Positions 7,401-8,397 of a stretch of 8,397 nucleotides of DNA are shown here, in pieces. The first letter of the stretch is position 1, and every line of letters starts with the position of its first letter. The notes beneath the pieces are model-generated. The model made no database searches. It was not told the DNA's origin and saw only the letters and a program-made list of their open reading frames with translations. A program made the translations under genes and the position numbers. Source of the stretch: UBA1081 sp045658165. GTDB lineage: Bacteria; Bacillota; Clostridia; Oscillospirales; Acutalibacteraceae. The DNA lies in contig JAZOUN010000055.1 in assembly GCA_045658165.1 (NCBI GenBank), positions 1 to 8,397 of the forward strand, read 5' to 3'.

Positions 7401-8397
7401 GTAAGAGCCTTGCAAGTATAGAAATACCTGATAGTGTAACAACAATCGGTATTGTTGCATTCGCTTATTGTGACAGCCTTAAAAGTGTGGAAATTCCTGC
7501 AAGCGTAACAACTATTGGTGATCTTGCATTTGGGTATGTTCTTGACAAAAACGGTAATGAGGGACTTGCTGACGGTTTTACAATTTCCGGCTATGCAGGT
7601 TCAGCAGCTGAAGCATATGCAAACGAAAACGGTATTGAATTTATTGTTCTCGGTGCAGAAGATCCCACAGAACCGGATGAACAAGAAATATTGCGTTATG
7701 TTATTGAAAACGGAGAGGTTACAATTACAGGTTGTTACGGATTTGTCAGCGGTGAAGTTGTTGTTCCTGACACCATTGAGGGATATCCCGTAACAAGAAT
7801 CGGTGATGATGCTTTTACTGAATGTTTCAGAATGACATCACTTGTGCTTCCCGATTCAATAAAATATATTGGTTCCGAATGTTTCTTCGGATGCGGAAAT
7901 CTCATTTCGTTTACTATTCCTGATGGTGTAACAGAAATTTTAGACGGTACATTCTGGAATTGTGCAAATCTTGAGACAATTGTAATTCACGAAAATGTAA
8001 CTTCAATCGGTTCTGGCGCATTTCAAAACTGTCCGAAACTCAAAACAGTTACGATTCCCGAAAGTGTAACTTCAATCGGTGGTATGGCATTCGGATATGT
8101 TCATCCGTCTAGCGATATGGTGCTTGCAGATGATTTTACAATTATAGGTACACCCGGCACAGCAGCTGAAGCATATGCAAACGAAAACGGTATTGAATTT
8201 ATTGTTCTCGGTACAGAAGATCCCACAGAACCGGAAGATCCCACAGATAAACCCGCAGAAAGTGACAAGCTTGTTACAGAAGATGAAAATATCGTAATTG
8301 ACGATGACAAGAAGCTTTCCACATTTGAACCCGGCAGAACTGCAAAGGATCTTACAGAATCAATCAGCAACAGCAATTTTGTAATCAAAGATAAGGA
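4490..8397 (+). CDS. BspA-like leucine-rich-repeat surface protein, C-terminus beyond window
   Basis: A very large secreted protein, open for 1302 codons plus two bases to the window edge with no stop or frameshift. Residues 1-31 are a signal peptide: MMKTTKK, a hydrophobic core (8-24), and probable cleavage after SFA (29-31). About 36 BspA/LRR_5-type repeats follow, with unit pattern (I/V)xIPDSVTxIGxxAFxxC and a period near 23 residues. They fall into four modules, at about 40-239, 253-743, 753-1055 and 1069-1241. Each opens with a YEIxNGEVxIT...EGYPV segment and ends with an FTIxGYxGSxAExYAxxxGxEFI segment. Three non-LRR inserts interrupt the repeats. An acidic Thr/Pro linker (1242-1258) leads to a segment, KLSTFEPGRTAKDLTESI (1275-1292), which resembles a small domain often found before dockerin-type ends in gut Clostridia; that end is off the window. 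BspA-type LRRs commonly mediate adhesion to host or polysaccharide; the target here is unknown. Confidence 0.93.
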   Translation, partial: MMKTTKKVISVILSLVMIMSMFAGLEISSFAEDDVLSYLTYEINNGEVTITDCDDSISGEVVIPDTIEGYPVIAIGEYAFMDCNSLLGVTIPDSVTSIGDGAFKYCRNLGWITLPYGITSINCGLFSDCHNLSEIIIPSDVESIEDRAFLNCYALTEVTIPDGVVSIGINAFTDCVNIKNITVPESVTSIGFKAMGFYNPPIDFGYSVVVAGFTITGYTGSTAEYYANDYGVEFISIGGEAPDDNTGDVDGLYYEIDDGKVKITYCSFISNNEVVIPDTIEGYPVTEIGDDVFRVYDSLTSVKIPDSVTKIGDNAFSRCENLSDIKLPDSLTTIGDYAFSECSSLINITIPASVTTIGDYAFYECSNLENVYISDIGAWCEITFEDSYSNPMTYAVNLYLNNELVTDVVIPDGVTRIGDYAFTYYEKLTSITIPDSVTEIGYQAFCWCENLESVNFGDGVTTIGSDAFSCCKKLEDVKIPKNITSIAEGMFGGCSNLKSVSISNGVTTIGDSAFSNCESLSSIEIPDSVTKIGYQAFSFCDSLESVHIPVGVNEIGRLAFWACKNIANISVDENNKAFSSDEYGVLFNKDKTELVKYPPGNSRTEYEIPDTVSKIGSSSFWASMNLEKITIPDSVTTIGDRAFDCCEAVTSIIIPDSVTAIDEYTFFNCVELENVTIGDSVTSIGYYAFAYNNQLKNIIIPKSVTSFGDYVFIACRDFTITGYTGSAAETYAKENGIEFIALEEESADPSVFTYEINNGEVTITGVKDSAGKDIVIPAAVEGYPVTIIGSRAFAYNEGITSVEIPDSVTTIGNAAFYACSGLTSIDIPDSVTTIDSTAFALCVGLTSIEIPDSVTTLSNSAFRSCDNIESFSVSENNEYYSSDEYGVLFNKDKTELIQYPIGNDRTEYSIPGSVTTIGDCAFYRCGSLVNIETPENVTAIGDSAFYGCESLVSIEIPGGVTAIGNSTFYDCKSLASIEIPDSVTTIGIVAFAYCDSLKSVEIPASVTTIGDLAFGYVLDKNGNEGLADGFTISGYAGSAAEAYANENGIEFIVLGAEDPTEPDEQEILRYVIENGEVTITGCYGFVSGEVVVPDTIEGYPVTRIGDDAFTECFRMTSLVLPDSIKYIGSECFFGCGNLISFTIPDGVTEILDGTFWNCANLETIVIHENVTSIGSGAFQNCPKLKTVTIPESVTSIGGMAFGYVHPSSDMVLADDFTIIGTPGTAAEAYANENGIEFIVLGTEDPTEPEDPTDKPAESDKLVTEDENIVIDDDKKLSTFEPGRTAKDLTESISNSNFVIKDK
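4607..5205 (+). repeat. LRR module 1 (residues 40-239)
   Basis: Opens with TYEINNGEVTITDC and a GEVVIPDTIEGYPV segment (4607-4716), then five LRR units, and closes with GFTITGYTGSTAEYYAN... (from 5123). Repeats are more diverged here (PYGITSINCGLF, PSDVESIEDRAF) than in module 3. An acidic linker EAPDDNTGDVDG joins it to module 2. Confidence 0.8.
5603..5710 (+). other. Non-LRR insert in module 2, tryptophan/aromatic type
   Basis: Encodes YISDIGAWCEITFEDSYSNP...YAVNLYLNNELVTD, about 36 residues that break the 23-residue period before the repeats resume with VVIPDGVTRIG. From memory, similar AWC...NLYLNxxLVT segments interrupt other clostridial BspA-like proteins, so this is a family variant and not a foreign insertion. 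It occurs once in the window. Confidence 0.65.
6197..6307 (+). other. Non-LRR insert A, SSDEYGVLFNKDKTEL type, copy 1
   Basis: Encodes SVDENNKAFSSDEYGVLF followed by NKDKTELVKYPPGNSRTEY, replacing a normal repeat interval. A second copy occurs at 7103-7213 in module 3. Both lie directly before an IPxxV repeat. This segment is a recurrent element of BspA-type LRR proteins. Confidence 0.7.
6746..7654 (+). repeat. LRR module 3 (residues 753-1055), most regular repeats
   Basis: Opening segment 6746-6856 (TYEINNGEVTITGV, IVIPAAVEGYPVTIIG), eight further LRR units, and closing segment GFTISGYAGSAAEAYANENG from about 7574. Its repeats are close to one consensus (IEIPDSVTTIGxxAFYxC). Two neighbouring units share 38 of 39 bases, at 6950-6988 and 7019-7057, exactly 69 bp apart. 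Confidence 0.8.
7103..7213 (+). other. Non-LRR insert A, copy 2
   Basis: Encodes SVSENNEYYSSDEYGVLF followed by NKDKTELIQYPIGNDRTEY. It matches the copy at 6197-6307 in length (111 nt) and in most residues, including the block SSDEYGVLFNKDKTEL. Confidence 0.7.
7602..7677 (+). repeat. 76-bp near-identical repeat, copy 1 (end of module 3)
   Basis: Matches 8160-8235 at 75 of 76 positions; the only difference is G7655 against A8213. It encodes the closing segment AAEAYANENGIEFIVLG and the start of the acidic EDPTEP linker. Such identity far exceeds that of other module pairs. Confidence 0.9.
7694..8212 (+). repeat. LRR module 4 (residues 1069-1241)
   Basis: Opening segment 7694-7804 (RYVIENGEVTITGC, GEVVVPDTIEGYPVTRIG), four further LRR units (LVLPDSIKYIGSECF, FTIPDGVTEILDGTF, IVIHENVTSIGSGAF, VTIPESVTSIGGMAF), and closing segment FTIIGTPGTAAEAYANENG. 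It is the shortest module, and its repeats are more diverged than those of module 3. Confidence 0.8.
8160..8235 (+). repeat. 76-bp near-identical repeat, copy 2 (end of module 4)
   Basis: Partner of 7602-7677, offset by 558 bp. After it the linker goes on with EDPTDKPAES and leaves the LRR region. Confidence 0.9.

Noticed and set aside
4609..7460. Several minus-strand open frames of 60-103 codons (4609-4881, 5815-6057, 6033-6227, 6127-6438, 6937-7119, 7188-7460)
   Set aside because: They lie opposite the LRR array and are read from its repeats. Their proteins are themselves periodic (SPIVVTLSGI-like), and I saw no ribosome site or promoter for them.
5100..7793. Plus-strand frames at 5100-5330 and 7515-7793 as possible small genes
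   Set aside because: Both are out-of-frame shadows of the module closing and opening segments. The main frame is open throughout.
4670..8100. Periodic repeats as a CRISPR array or non-coding satellite
   Set aside because: The 69-bp period is in frame, units vary at third codon positions, and each encodes a recognisable LRR. There are no constant repeats with unique spacers.
8101..8388. Minus-strand open frame of 95 codons rich in Ser
   Set aside because: It is the complement of the acidic linker and last repeats, with no upstream signals of its own.

Overview
The window looks like chromosomal DNA from a low-to-moderate-GC anaerobic Firmicute, most likely a gut Clostridia of the Ruminococcus / Eubacterium siraeum type. 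The signs are strong GGAGG-type ribosome sites, near-consensus TTGACA/TATAAT promoters, a preference for A/T third bases, a CGCAxxG-type redox protein, and a very large BspA-type leucine-rich-repeat surface protein. This placement is inferred from style, not from any marker gene.

Left part (1-4372): two paralogous genes for cobalamin-binding-type radical SAM proteins are transcribed away from each other out of a 118-bp shared promoter region. The leftward copy (1-542) is cut by the window edge, starts with TTG, and shows only its N-terminal domain. The rightward copy (661-2574) is complete, with its CxxxCxxC cluster motif. It is followed closely by three more genes in the same direction: an Mrp/NBP35-family iron-sulfur carrier ATPase (2598-3419), a C_GCAxxG_C_C-family putative redox protein (3420-3872) and a shikimate-kinase-like P-loop kinase (3872-4372). 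Spacing of 23 nt, 0 nt and -1 nt, and one strong terminator at 4380-4410, make this a likely four-gene operon. The Mrp carrier could plausibly supply iron-sulfur clusters for the radical SAM enzyme. The substrate of the radical SAM proteins and the role of the odd kinase cannot be read from the sequence.

Right part (4431-8397): a separate promoter and ribosome site lead into one huge open reading frame (4490 to beyond 8397, at least 1302 residues). It encodes a secreted BspA-like protein. After a signal peptide it holds four modules, each with the same opening segment, a run of roughly 23-residue leucine-rich repeats and the same closing segment. An acidic Pro/Thr linker and the start of another domain follow. 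Codon-by-codon reading shows it open to the window edge. All other frames in this stretch are shadows of the repeats.

The most useful leads are the divergent radical SAM pair with a palindrome between the two -35 boxes, the kinase lacking the usual shikimate-binding arginine and GGG motif, and the modular, recently reshuffled architecture of the repeat protein. I see no RNA gene, CRISPR array, insertion sequence or prophage gene.
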